A DNA stretch of 64,000 nt, taken from assembly GCF_009727055.1 (NCBI RefSeq), contig NC_052355.1:51039151-51103150 (forward strand). The letters are read 5' to 3'. Below the pieces are notes generated by a model. It searched no databases. It was not told the origin of the DNA and was given only the letters and a program-made list of their open reading frames with translations. The position numbers and the translations under genes were made by a program. Origin of the DNA: Benincasa hispida (taxonomy: Eukaryota > Streptophyta > Magnoliopsida > Cucurbitales > Cucurbitaceae). Positions 1 through 11,482 of this stretch are shown piece by piece (within the stretch, counting starts at the first letter, position 1; every line of letters begins with the position of its first letter).

Positions 1-478
1 GGTTAAGGAGAGTTCAATCTGTCGATCTTTAGTGGGTGTCTGGCAGTTAACGAATGGTGGATCTCGTGACTAAAGAGTTTAGTCAGTTAATTCATCTACC
101 GTTGGAGCTTCGAGCTACAGGTCCATGAGGTCCCCTTGGTAGCTCAATGGATTCAGTTGAGGATCAGTTCTTGGTGTTTGATCTTGAAATGTTCAAATTG
201 ACAACAGGTATTTTGATTATATATGATATAATCGGTTTGATGTATGAGATACATCTAGTGGGGGATTGATGTAATGAGATTTACATTAAGTACCATGGAA
301 TAGAAACAAAGAATTATGTTATAATGTTTCATGAGATGAAATATTAAAACCTATAGGTTTAAATATAGTATGATAAGTTGGTTATCAATTTATATTTATA
401 CATATTAGATATTGGATACATTAATTATTTTTCTTTTAAATAACCAAAGTAATGAATGGTTATTTGGATCATGTTAAC
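1..478 (+). mobile_element. Family-A Ty1/copia 5' LTR, partial (truncated by window edge)
   Basis: This stretch matches 6819-7295, inside the complete family-A LTR at 5943-8170, base for base apart from small indels. It includes the word around the tRNA-like tail 'ccatgaggtccccttggtag' and the following AT-rich block. It breaks off near 478 and continues with sequence that matches the internal leader from about 8885. The LTR 3' end and primer binding site have therefore been deleted here. The element's 5' boundary lies left of the window. Confidence 0.85.
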
Positions 479-2500
479 TGTGGGAGCGCGCTAAGCGATC
501 ATTTACTTCAGGCTTCATCGCTTTGTAAAGGTACACGATTGTGTAGTAATAGCTAAACGATCGCTTGGATTTTTCTAGACGATCGTATAGTGAATGCTAA
601 ACGATCGTTTAACTCTGGAGCGCTGGTAAGCGATAAACCAAAGCATTTGTTTTATCGTCTAGATGATCACGGGGTGCTTATTACACGATGGTTGAAGAAG
701 TAATGCTTTGTCGAGCAGTTCAAGACCCGATTCGCCTGTTTGAACCAGAGACTCTTTGTCTTTGTAATAGTTAGCTTTTCTTTTTGTGTTTAAGGCAATT
801 TTACCCAGTTCATCAATTTTTATTGCTTATACATGTGATGTATGGTACTTATATACAAAAATGTTTGTCATATAGTTAAAAACCCACCTTAGGTTGTACA
901 ATTATTGATGAATCATGTATTATATTATAATCTTGCATAAAGAAATTACTTGAAAGCATGTGCATGCATCATGAAATATAAGAGTTATATTTTGCATGCA
1001 TTGAGCATTATCATGCATCATCCTTTTATTATAAATGTTATAGTCTAAGGGTGAATGGAAGCATGTTTTGTTTGTTTCGTTGCGGTTTTGTATAAGTGAT
1101 ATAAAAGAAGTAGCAATGAATAGGCAATACATTGAGCATGACACTTAGTCGTTTATAAGAATTATGAATGCCTTTCATGTGTTAGCTTCGCATTGTGGTG
1201 GTTGTTTCCGTTTATAAGTGTTATAAAGGAAATTAGACCTAAAATCAATAATTCAGAGTTGCATGCGTACTTAGGGTGAACTCAAGTTTTTTAAAAGGAT
1301 TTTAAAATTGGATTGAGATAGACCTAAGTTCAAGTGGTTCTAAAGAGTTTAATAACCTAGATTAATCTATTAAAATCAGTTTAATAGGATTAAATTGGTT
1401 GGAATAAAAGATTAAATTTGTTGTAAACCTATCTATAAGGAACCTTTTGTCGAAGACGGGTTCTAGCTAGGCTTGGGTTCTCAAGTTGACGGAAACGTAA
1501 CACCCTACCTGGGAACCTACCTGGAAAGGTGAATTAGATTTTCAACAAGCCTGCGACGTTTTGGTCAAAGACTCCGTTAAAAAGTTTAATGGATGATGAT
1601 CAAAATTTGTTTAACTATCCAAGGTAAAAGTTACTCTTGGGAAAACCTAAAAGTCACTTAGTTTAAATCCTTAGCCGTATTTTTTCTAAGTAAGTTAAAC
1701 CCTAGGTTATAAAATACTCAGTGGGTGGAAGAGGTGTATCAGAAATGTCTATGATTGCACTCACGTTTCCTCCTGTATGTTCACACCGTGAGATTCATGC
1801 TTGGCCTCGAGATGCCCAGGATACATCCCCCTTCGAATAGTGTTTACATAAGTCAATATCAAGGTGGACAGAGAGAGTATTTATAGTAAGTGGGTGAAAG
1901 GTATGTGCCAACACGTCCTATGGTCTCTGTCATTGGTTCACACTGTGAGATCATTCTGTACGCCGTCATGTCGCCTTCGGAGCGTCCCTCTTCGGATGGG
2001 TTTTATGCAGTTGGTCAATATCAAGTTAAACTTCAGAAATGGATAGGGTCGCTTTAGATTTTTTCCCAATCAGAATTTTTCCCTTCGGATTAGCCTTTTG
2101 GGACGGACCACTAGGGCTTAAAATGGCGGGTCACACTTACGGGAGATTGTTAAGTAAGTTAATGATCTCTTGGCCAAATCAATGATGGCTTGTCGTTATA
2201 GGAACAAGAGTTGTTCTGGGATTAATGACTGGTTGAGAACTTCTCAATTCAGAGGAGGGACAACTGACCTCCCTTCGGCGGCTTTTGTCCTAAACTTTTG
2301 AAGCGTCATTGCGAAACTAGATGTCACATGCGGTTCTTGTTAGTTTTGCTAAAACCTTATTGGATGTTGTTTTGCTTTACAACGGGTATTTGCTTAAAAC
2401 CTAACGTAGGTCAATGTGTTTTTCTTTTCAGCAACTCGTTAGTATTTCCGTTTAAAGCTTTTAAAAATGACCGATTATTTACAATGGAAAGAATCCTGTG
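479..2500 (+). mobile_element. Family-A copia internal 5' leader (non-coding)
   Basis: Non-coding leader between LTR and protease. Positions 479-1270 match 8885-9680, the leader of the second family-A unit. Positions 500-640 hold several copies of the ACGATCG palindromic word. The rest has no credible ORF; the short ORFs here are not family members. Near 2440-2490 the sequence resembles a copia gag start, but the gag body is missing and the frame passes almost directly to the protease at about 2580. The unit therefore lacks gag. Confidence 0.7.
1725..2030 (+). repeat. Two diverged tandem ~150-bp repeats in the copia leader
   Basis: Two successive units share the same order of words: GTGGGTG(G/A)AAG, then TTCACAC(C/T)GTGAGAT, then a CTTCG-containing block, then GTCAATATCAAG. 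They start near 1725 and 1888. The same unit appears diverged at 26560-27000 (+) and 45850-46200 (-). It is thus a conserved structural part of the leader in this group of copia elements. No function is evident. Confidence 0.6.
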
Positions 2501-2574
2501 AAACGAATTTCGTGGCAAATGACCTCCATCCCACTACCTTAACGGATGAGATAAGACAGTAAATACGATTTATT

Positions 2575-5500
2575 GGTCTTGGAGACATGTTTGGTAGAGA
2601 ATGATGATTCTGCTTGGATCCTTGATTCAGGTGCTACCAATCATGTCAGTTCCTCTTACCAAAGATTTAGATCCTAGCAAACATTGCCACAGGGAGAGAT
2701 GACTCTTCGAGTCAGTACTGGTGAGGTTATTTCAGCTGTTGCTGTAGGCAGACTGAAGTTATTTGTTGACAAGAAACGTTATCTGTTACTGGATAATGTT
2801 TTTGTAGTTCCTCATATTAAGAGGAACTTAATCTCAGTTTCTTGACTCATTGAACAAGGCTATACCGTCTCCTTTTCTGAGAATAAAGTGTTTATTTTCA
2901 AGAATGGAATGGAGATTGATTATGGTTCAATGGAAAATAACTTATATGTACTAAGGTCGTTCGTCATAAAAGCCTTGTTTAACACTGAAATGTTCAGTAC
3001 GGCAACAACAACTAAAAGAACAAAGGTTTCTCCAAAGGAAAATGCCCATCTTTGGCATCTAAGGTTAGGTCACATAAACCTGAATAGGATTGAGAAGTTG
3101 GTGAAAAGTGGACTTCTAAAGAGTTCAGAAGAAAACTCCTTGTTGGTATGTGAATCATGCCTCGAAGGCAAGATGACCAAACCTTTTACTAGAAAAGGTT
3201 ACAGAGCCAAGGAAACCTTTGAGCTTTTACATTCAAACCTCTGTGGTCCACATTCCAAAGCAGCACCTTTCCCCTTTTCAAAATTCTCATAATAATAAGG
3301 TAAGCTTTCAAGCCCCTTGACTTTCAAAACTATTAGTAAAGCCCTGGAGCGCCCTTTGTATATAAATGTAAGGCCTTAATAATATTAGAGCTCGAGGTGG
3401 GTATGAATATTTCATCTCTTTCATAGATGATTATTCAAGGTTTGGGTATCTCTTCCTAATGCAACGTAAGTCTAAAGCTCTTGACAAGTTCAAGGAGTAT
3501 AAGGCTGAAGTTGAAAATTTGTTAGGTAAGAAGATAAAAGCACTACGATCTGATCGTGGTGGAGAGTATTTAGACCTCAAATTCCAGAACTATATGATAA
3601 AACATGAGATTGCGTCCCAACTCTCAGCCCCTGGTACACCTCAGCAGAATAGTGTATCAGAAAGAAGAAACAGGACCTTGTTGGACATGGTTTGATTTAT
3701 GATGAGTTATGCTCATCTTCCAGACTCGTTTTAGGGTTATGCAATGCAGACCGCATGTTATATCCTGAACAACGTTCCTTCGAAAAGTGTTTCCGAAACA
3801 CCTTTTGAGTTATGGAGAGGCCGTAAAGGTAGTTTATGTCACTTCAGGATTTGAGGCTGTTCGGCACATGTGCTAACGACTAACCCAAAGAAGTTGGAAC
3901 CGCGTTCGAAGGTTTGCCTCTTTGTAAGCCACCCCAAGGAAACAAGAGGACGATACTTCTATGATCCGAGTGAGAACAAAGTGTTTGTTTCCACAAATGC
4001 TATCTTCTTGGAAGAAGATCACATGAGGGATCATAAGCCACGAAGTAAGCTCGTTTTACGTGAGATCTCAAGTGAGACTGAGACTGCTAAAGGTTCAACA
4101 AGAGTTGTTGAACAGGCCGACAGATCAACAAGAGTTGTTGAGGTCGGAACATCTAGTCAACCAGCTCAAGAGTATTAACTGCCTCGACGTAGTGGGAAGG
4201 TTATGAACCACCGGATCGCTACATGGGTTTGACTGAAGCCCATATAGTCATTACAGATGATGGGGTCGAGGATCCATTGTCTTTTAAGAAAGCAATGGAG
4301 GATGTTAACAAAGATGAATGGGTTAAGGCCATGAACCAGAAAATGGAGTCTATGTACTTCAATAACGTTTGGGAGCTTATTGATCCACCTGATGGGGTAA
4401 GACCTATTGGGTGTAAGTGGATCTATAAGCAAAAGAGAGGTGTAGATGGAAATGTGCAAACCTTTAAGGCTAGACTCGTGGCAAAGGGTTATACCCAGGT
4501 TGAGGGAGTTGACTATGAGGAAACTTTCTCACCTGTTGTCATGCTGAAGTCTATCCGGATTCTCCTATCCATAGGCACATTTTATGATTATGAAATATGG
4601 CAAATGGACGTCAAGACTGCCTTTCTTAATGGTAATCTTGAGAAGACCATCTATATGACTCAATCAGAGGGGTTCATAGTTCCAGATCAAGAGCAAAGAG
4701 TTTGCAAGCTTAATAAGTCCATTTATGAGCTAAAACAAGCATCTAGATCTTGGAACATCAGATTTAACACTATTGTCAAGTCGTTTGGCTTTGACCAGAA
4801 TGTTAATGAGCCTTGTGTTTACAAGAAAATCATCAACAGCTCAATAGATTTCCTGGTACTATATGTGGATGATATCCTACTCATTGGGAATGATGTAGGG
4901 TATATGACTGACATTAAGAGTTGGCTCGCTGCCCAGTTCCAAATGAAAGATTTGGGTGAGGCACAGTATGTTCTCAGGATTCAGATCTTTCAGGATCGCA
5001 AGAACGGTTAACCCTGTCTTAGGCATCGTACATTGATCAAATGTTGATCAGGTACAGGATGCAGGATTCCAAGAGAGGTTTGTTACTCTTCAGGCATGGA
5101 ATCATTCTGTCTAAGGATCAATGTCCTAAGACACCTCAAGAAGTTAAGAAGATGAGACAGATTCCCTATGCTTCTTCTATAGGAAGCTTAATGTATGCAA
5201 TGTTGTGTACTAGACCTGACATTTACTATGCAGTAGGGATTGTCAGTCGGTATCAGTCCAATCCAGGATTTGATCACTGGACGGCGGTCAAGACGATCCT
5301 CAAGTATCTTCGTAGAACGAGGGACTACATATTTGTGTATGGAGATCAGGATTTGATCCTTACAAGATACACGGATTCTGACTTTCAGACGAATCGAGAT
5401 TCTTGCAAATCAACATTAAGGTCGGTGTTTACTTTGAATGGACGGGTTGTAGTTTGGCGAAGCATCAAGCAAGAATGCATCGCAGACTCCACTATGGAAG

Positions 5501-5837
5501 CCGAATACATAGCGACTTGTGAAGCAGCTAAAGAAGTTGTTTGGCTTAGGAAGTTCCTTTCAGATTTGGAAGTTATATAGATTTTCCTTTCACTCTTTAT
5601 TGTGATAACAGCGAGGCTATGGCAAATTCGAAGGAGCCTCGGAGTCATCGTCGGGGTAAGCACATAGAACAGAAATATCACCTGATCAGGGTGATTGTGC
5701 ATCGCGGTGATGTGATAGTCACGAAGATCGCATCGGAGCACAACGTTGTTGATCCCTTTACAAAGGCCCTCACGGCTAAAGTGTTCGAGGGTCACTTGGA
5801 GAGTCTAAGACTGCGGGACATGCGGCATCTTGTCTAG
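2575..5837 (+). pseudogene. Ty1/copia pol polyprotein, degenerate (PR-IN-RT-RH)
   Basis: Remnant of a copia polyprotein. In order: aspartic protease (WILDSGATNHV near 2620, catalytic DSG retained); GAG-pre-integrase (HLWHLRLGHINLNRIEKL near 3050, with CESCLEGK); integrase core (RSDRGGEY near 3550 and [20 protein letters not shown] near 3630); reverse transcriptase from about 4290 (KARLVAKGYTQ, QMDVKTAFLNGNL, YVDDILLIG near 4862, catalytic YVDD intact); RNase H (ADSTMEAEYIATCEAAKEV near 5485). The stop TAG at 5835-5837 follows DMRHLV. It is broken by stops (in the protease, and near 2845, 3695 and 4178), by frameshifts near 5010 and 5580, and by a foreign block at about 3251-3391. gag is absent. 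It cannot give a full product. Confidence 0.93.
3251..3391. other. ~140-bp insertion splitting the copia integrase
   Basis: Related copies read directly from HS(D/N)LCGP to ARGGYEYFISFIDDYSR (compare the family-B element on the minus strand near 25010). Here about 140 bp of unrelated sequence lies between 'ctgtggtcca' and 'gagctcgaggtgggtatg'. The block contains AAG/GTAAGC, which would serve as a splice donor, and has no obvious inverted repeats or target duplication. Its origin is not recognisable by eye. Confidence 0.6.
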
Positions 5838-5928
5838 GGCAAGTGGGAGGTGATACTGTGGTATGCCTAGTTTATTGTATATTGTACATTTTTATATTGT
5901 ATTGTATATTAGTCTCCCAAGTCATTAG

Positions 5929-5942
5929 GATAAGTGAGAGAT
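5929..5942 (+). promoter_or_regulatory. Polypurine tract before the family-A LTR
   Basis: The purine-rich string AAGTGAGAGAT directly precedes TGTTGGGAT, the usual copia layout for the plus-strand primer next to the 3' LTR. A second, similar string, GCAAGTGGGAGGTG, lies just after the pol stop at about 5839-5852. Confidence 0.6.
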
Positions 5943-8170
5943 TGTTGGGATTGGTGTCCTAACTCTCCCGGAGTCTCGTTGTTTTGTAAAGATACACATT
6001 GTTCAATGAATAAAATAAGTGTTACTTAATTCTGGCATTTACTCATATCCAATAAACAAAGCTCCTTGGTTATCTTATGTGAACTTAAGCATGTATATGT
6101 GATATACAAGTGGATCATGCTTTAAGTGGTAACCTAAATAGGTCTGTAGTATAAGAATTAAGGTGGGATACCTGATCCTGGTGACACTACGGATACGGCC
6201 CGCTTTATAGAGGTTTGCAAGTGTTGTAAATTACTACAGATGGTTTATCCTGACCATTCATGTGGAGACGTGGACTGGGGGTGTGCTATACAAAAAGTTT
6301 GTACAAGACTTGAACCATGAGATGACTAGATTATGTATATAATATCGTTGATAGTAGAGACTTACATCTCACCTAAACGACCATAGGTGACACGACCTCA
6401 ATCCTGAGTGTTTTGGGAGCTCCTGCCTTTGAGGGTGGTCCTTTGATTAGTATGGGTGAGAGTGACCAGATTGCCAACTCAACATGACTACCTTTTCGGG
6501 GACTTATCTGATCTAAGAGCTGGGAACTCAATCCACAAGATGGAATTCACTCCTTTCCCGAAAAAGGGATAAGTAGAGAGATTGCTCCCTTAAGGGCTGA
6601 TTCCGGGGCTTGAACATAGTGGCCACAACTTCTCTTTGGAAGAGAAGACTCAGTCATAGTAGGACTATGACTTATGTTCATTAGAGGGATCAGTGGTACT
6701 CAAGGAGACAAATTTAACTATAGGGGCATAACGGTTATTGGCCCAGCTGTACTTACGAGCGATCTGTGAAGGGTTGTTGCACTACTGATTGGTTAAGATG
6801 GACACATAATATATTTGTGGTAAGGAGAATTCAACTGTCGATCTTTAGTGGAGTGTCTGGCAGTTAACGAATGGTGGATCTCGTGACTAAAGAGTTTAGT
6901 CAGTTATTCATCTACCGTTGGAGCTTCGAGCTACAGGTCCATGAGGTCCCCTTGGTAGCTCAATGGATTCAGTTGAGGATCAGTTCTTGGTGTTGAATTT
7001 TGAAATGTTCAAATTAACAACAGGTATTTTGATTATATATGATATAATTCGGTTTGATGTATGAGATACATCTAGTGGGGGATTTGATGTAAATGAGATT
7101 TACATTAAGTACCATGGAATAGAAAAAGAACTATGGTTTATATGTTTCATGAGATGAAATATTAAAACTATAGGTTATAATATAGTATGATAAGTTGGTT
7201 ATCATTTATATTTATAACAATATTAATTATTGGATAATTAATTATTTTTCTTTTAAATAACCAAAGTAATGAATGGTTATTGGATCATGGTAACCATGAG
7301 TTTAAAGAAAAATGGTTTTCCTATTTTAAGGAGAAGTTTTTACAAAACGATTGAAAAAGTTTTTGAGATTTCTCTCGCGCAAAGAACTCACGTAGTCGTC
7401 AAGTAATTCAGATTTACTAAATGACGGCTGGGCGAGCTAAACCATCGTGCAGAGTAGAGTTAAACGATCGTGTAGTATTTACTAAACGATCGCATAGCTT
7501 TGCTAGACGATCGCTGGCCCAAGGTAAACAATCGTGTAGTGTCTGTAGGCGACAAACCGAGCTAAACGATAGACTAAATGATAGCATAGCTTCGCTAGAC
7601 GACCACTTAGCTTTATCTAAACGATTGGGCATCGACCTATACGATAAGTCTCCCGCCATCTCCCACTTGCCTAGTCGTGTACGCGATCGGTGTTTCCTCC
7701 GTTCGTCTGCCTCATACCAAGTTCGAACACGCAGCCCACCCTCTGGATTCTCACATCAAGAATACCAAGGTCGCCTTGTTAGAGGTGTCAGACTCAACTT
7801 GACACAGTCGAGGTTTTTTGGAGGCCGTTCAAGGTGCTGTGGAGGTCGTTCGCTGTTGCGGAGGAGATTGTGATCGAGGAGATCGTTGATGACAAGCGCG
7901 AAGAGTTCGTGCTGTGTTGCGGTCGTGTAGATCTAACATTCAAGGTTGCTGATTGTTCGAGCGATCACGCAACGGAGCGTGGAGATGCATCCTCATATGT
8001 GCATAGAGTTTGATCTCTGTTCATTTGAGTTTATTCATGCTGCAATTTCTCTGTATGTATTTTATAACCATTTGTATTGAAGTTGATTGTAAATATATGT
8101 TCATTCATGATTGTAATTTGGAATAGTCTTATTCCGCTGCTCATGGAAATCTCGAATCTGATTTCCTTCA
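5943..8170 (+). mobile_element. Family-A copia LTR, complete (~2.23 kb), shared by two units
   Basis: It begins TGTTGGGATTGGTGTCC after a polypurine tract and ends ...ATTTCCTTCA directly before a primer binding site. It is the 3' LTR of the unit on its left, and the primer binding site to its right makes it also the 5' LTR of a second unit. It matches 1-478 (its middle) and 9683-10289 (its last 610 bp). Positions 7440-7690 hold an array of ACGATCG words. The short ORFs inside (for example 7421-7873) have no protein family support. Confidence 0.85.
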
Positions 8171-8171
8171 A

Positions 8172-8184
8172 TTGGTATCAGAGC
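8172..8184 (+). promoter_or_regulatory. Copia primer binding site (initiator tRNA-Met)
   Basis: TTGGTATCAGAGC contains the standard plant copia primer binding site complementary to the 3' end of initiator methionine tRNA. It stands one base after the LTR terminus CA. It proves that LTR 5943-8170 also served, or derives from, a 5' LTR. Confidence 0.9.
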
Positions 8185-9682
8185 CAAGTTCTCTAATATT
8201 CCAAATTACAGATCTGAATCGAACGCATTTTTCAGTCGCGGTGGGTTTCTGCATTTGTGATTAACCGTTTTCTGAATTTGTGGATGAATTTGATGAACGT
8301 TTCGGGTTTTAAATTGCCTTTTTGTAAAAGCTTTCAGTATTACAAACTTTTAATGTAAAAGTCCCTGTGTTTTTTGGCGAAATTAACTTTGCAATCGAGT
8401 CTGTAATTCAAAACGTTTTGGTTCGTCGAGTCGTTCGTGATGAAGCTTCAGCACATGGTGATGCAGTTCTCAACGAAGAAGACGACCAAGCGTTGGTCGG
8501 ATCATGTAGCCTCAGGTAAACGATTGTTGGGATTTAACTAAGCGATCATTTAGATAGTTTTTTTCTAGATGATCGTGTAGTATTTTATAATCGATCGTTT
8601 AGTTAATGCTAAGCGATAGGGTAAATCGTTTACCATATCGCATAGCATTGGTTGCGCGATCGCGTAGGCGCTGGAGGTAGACGATCGTAGTGGGAGCATG
8701 CGATGCTCGTCCTTTAGTAGAAGGCGTGCGCTAGACGATCGTGTAGTTAGCAAGCTTCATCGCTTAGTTACTACCTATGCGATCGCGCATATGCAATACG
8801 GAGACGCTAGCTAAGCGATTGCTTAGGCGATGGTGCTTCGCAGCATCGTAATTGCTTAGAGGATCGCGGAAGGTGGCCGTTGTGCAGAGCGCACTAAGCG
8901 ATCGTGTACTTTAGGCTTTATCACTTTGTAAAGGTACACGATTGTGTAGTAATAGCTAAACGATCGCTTGGTTTTTTCTAGACGATAGTATAGTGAATGT
9001 TAAACGATCGTTTAACTCTGGAGGGCTGGTAAGCGATAGAGCAAAGCGCTTGTTTTATCGTCTAGACGATCGCGGGGTGCTTATTACATGATGGTTGGAG
9101 AAGCGATGCTTTACCGAGCGGTTCAAGACCTGGTTCGCCTGTTTGAACCAAAGACTCCTTGTCTTTGTAATAGTTAGTTTTTCTTTTTGTGTTTAAGGCA
9201 ATTTTACCCGGTTCATCAACTTTTATTGCTTATACATGTGATTTATGGTACTTATATGCCAAAGTGTTTGTCATATAGTTAAAAACCCACCTTAGGTTGT
9301 GCAATTATTCATGAATCATGTATTATAAATGTTATAATCTTGCATGAAGAAATTACTTGAAAGCATGCGCATGCATCATGAAATATAAGAGTTATATTTT
9401 GCATTCATTGAGCATTATCATGCATCATACTTTTATTATAAATGTTATAGTCTAAGGGTGAATGGAAGCATGTTTTGCTTGTTTCATTACAGTTTTGTAT
9501 AAGTCTTATATAAAAGAAGTAGCAATGAATGGACAATGGATTGAGCATGACACTTAGGTCGTTTATAAGCGTTATGAATGCCTTGCATGTGTTAGCTTCG
9601 CATTCTGGTGGTTATTTCTATTTATAAGTGTTATAAAGGAAATTAGACCTATAATCAAAAATTCAGAGTTGCATGTGGACTT
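8185..9682 (+). mobile_element. Leader of a second, internally deleted family-A unit
   Basis: Non-coding leader following the primer binding site. Its right half (about 8885-9680) is colinear with 479-1270. It stops at 'ggacttagg' and passes directly into LTR sequence at 9683, so gag, pol and the start of the 3' LTR are all missing. Positions 8515-9110 are rich in ACGATCG-type palindromes. No coding sequence is seen. Confidence 0.75.
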
Positions 9683-10289
9683 AGGCGACAGACCGAGCTA
9701 AACGATAGACTAAACGATCGTATAGCTTTTGCTAGACGATCGCTTAGCTTTATCTAAACGATTGGGCATCGACCTATACGATAGGTCTCCGCCATCTCCC
9801 ACTTGCCCAGTCATGTACGCGATCGGTGTTTCCTCCATTCGTCTACCTCATACCAAGTCCAAACAGAGCCCACCCTCTAGATTCTCACACCAAGAATACC
9901 AAGGTCGCCTTGTTGGAGGTGTCAGACTCAACTTGACACCGTCGAGGTTTTCTGAAATCCATTCGTGGTGTTGTGGAGGCCGTTCGCTGTTGCGGAGGAG
10001 ATCGTGACCAAGGAGATCGTTGAGGACGAGCGCGAAGAGTTCGTGTTGTGTTGTGGTCGTGTAGATCGAGAGTTCGAGGTTGCTGATTGTTCGAGCGGTC
10101 ACGCAACAAAGCGTGGAAACGCATCCTCATATGTGCGTAGAGTTTAATCTCTGTTCATTTGAGTTTACTCATGATGTAATTTCTTTGTATGCATTGTATA
10201 AAAAGTCGACTGTAAATATATGTTCATTCATGATTGTAATTTGGAATAGTCTTGTTCCGCTGCTCATGGAAATCTCGAATCCGATTTCC
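9683..10289 (+). mobile_element. Family-A LTR, 3' fragment
   Basis: It aligns with 7547-8165 of the complete LTR, from 'ggcgacagaccgagctaaac' to 'gatttcctt', with scattered mismatches. It is the truncated 3' LTR of the second family-A unit. At about 10290 it abuts an unrelated family-B LTR with no primer binding site. The ORFs in it on both strands are chance frames. Confidence 0.8.
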
Positions 10290-11482
10290 TTTAGTTCCCT
10301 TAAGTGTTGATTCTTGGTCTTGAACAAGGGGCTCCACCCTATCATTGGCCCGAGAGGGACTCGGTTTTGTTGATTGAATCACAAAATAATTGTTCATTAG
10401 AGGATCAGTGGGACTTAAGGAACAATAGGTAATTTCAGGGGTAAAACAGAGATTCGACCCAACCGTTATTACGAACAACCTATAAAAGGTTAACTTACTA
10501 ATCATGGTTATATCGATTGGACATAATATATCTACAGTGAGGAGAGTTCAACTATGGGCTTTAGTGGAGTGACCCATTAGTTAACGAATAGGGGTTAGTT
10601 CGGTCTAATGAGTTTAGTCGATTAATCTCGGGTCGTTGGAGCCCATGATTTGCAGGTCCGCGAGGTCCCCCTTCTAGCTCGAAAATGGATTAGCTCTAGA
10701 GTAGCGTGATAAGTTAATTTGAAACGTTCAAATTAGAATTAAACGAAATTGGAGAATTAATATTTAAACATATGAAGGTGAAATTGTGTAAAATTAATTT
10801 AATATTTGATATTAAATTAATTAGAATTATTTAAATTATTTAAATAATTATTTATTAATTTTATTAGATAAATTAATTTATGAAATTAATTTTATAAAAT
10901 TAATAATAATTTCAATTTTAGAAAATAAATTGATTTATGAAATCAATTTTTGAACAGTTGAAAAAGAAGAAAAACACAAAATGGAATTTGAGTTTTTCCA
11001 TTATCTTCTTCAAGTAGCTCACCCATAACCCACCATCTTTTGGCTTCAATTACTCTAAGCATGAGCTGCATCTCATGAAACTATCGTTCTTGCATGATGG
11101 TCTGCAATATATTGAAGAGATTGGAGTGAATTTGAGGCAATGCAATCGATAAGAATTTTTCTGAAAAATTCGGTTGAAGAAGGTGTTCTTCAAGGTAGGT
11201 TGTTGCTGTGAGTTCTCCTCATAATTCTCTTAATTCAAGCTTATTTTGAGTCTCACAACTCAATCTAGAGCACCAAAAGAATAGTAGGGAAGATCTTGGG
11301 GTGGTCTACAACAAGATTCGGAGAGATTTACAGCTGAAAATCGAGATTTCAAAGGTTCTACAAAGGTATGACTTGAAACCCATTTATTTCTGCAAAAGCA
11401 TGCTTTAGTTTCTTCCAAAATTAATAAATTAGAGTACTTAATGATCCTTGTAACTTCCGTTGCGTGATGATACAATCCAACA
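10290..11482 (+). mobile_element. Family-B copia LTR, 5'-truncated
   Basis: It matches the reverse complement of about 20846-22020 and also 27780-28200. Shared text includes 'gttcattagaggatcagt', the word around TTTGACCCAACCGTTATTACGAAC, and 'ggtccgcgaggtccccc'. It ends ...GATACAATCCAACA, equivalent to the end of the LTR at 20846. The first ~630 bp of the LTR are missing. An AT-rich block lies at 10740-10960. Confidence 0.8.

Noticed and set aside
7421..7873. 150-residue ORF in the family-A LTR, and its counterparts at 9729-10147
   Set aside because: It lies in LTR DNA, is not kept between the two LTR copies, and has no recognisable domain.
500..9800. CRISPR-like or satellite interpretation of the CGATCG arrays
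   Set aside because: Units are degenerate and spacing is irregular. The window is a plant genome and the arrays lie inside a retrotransposon.
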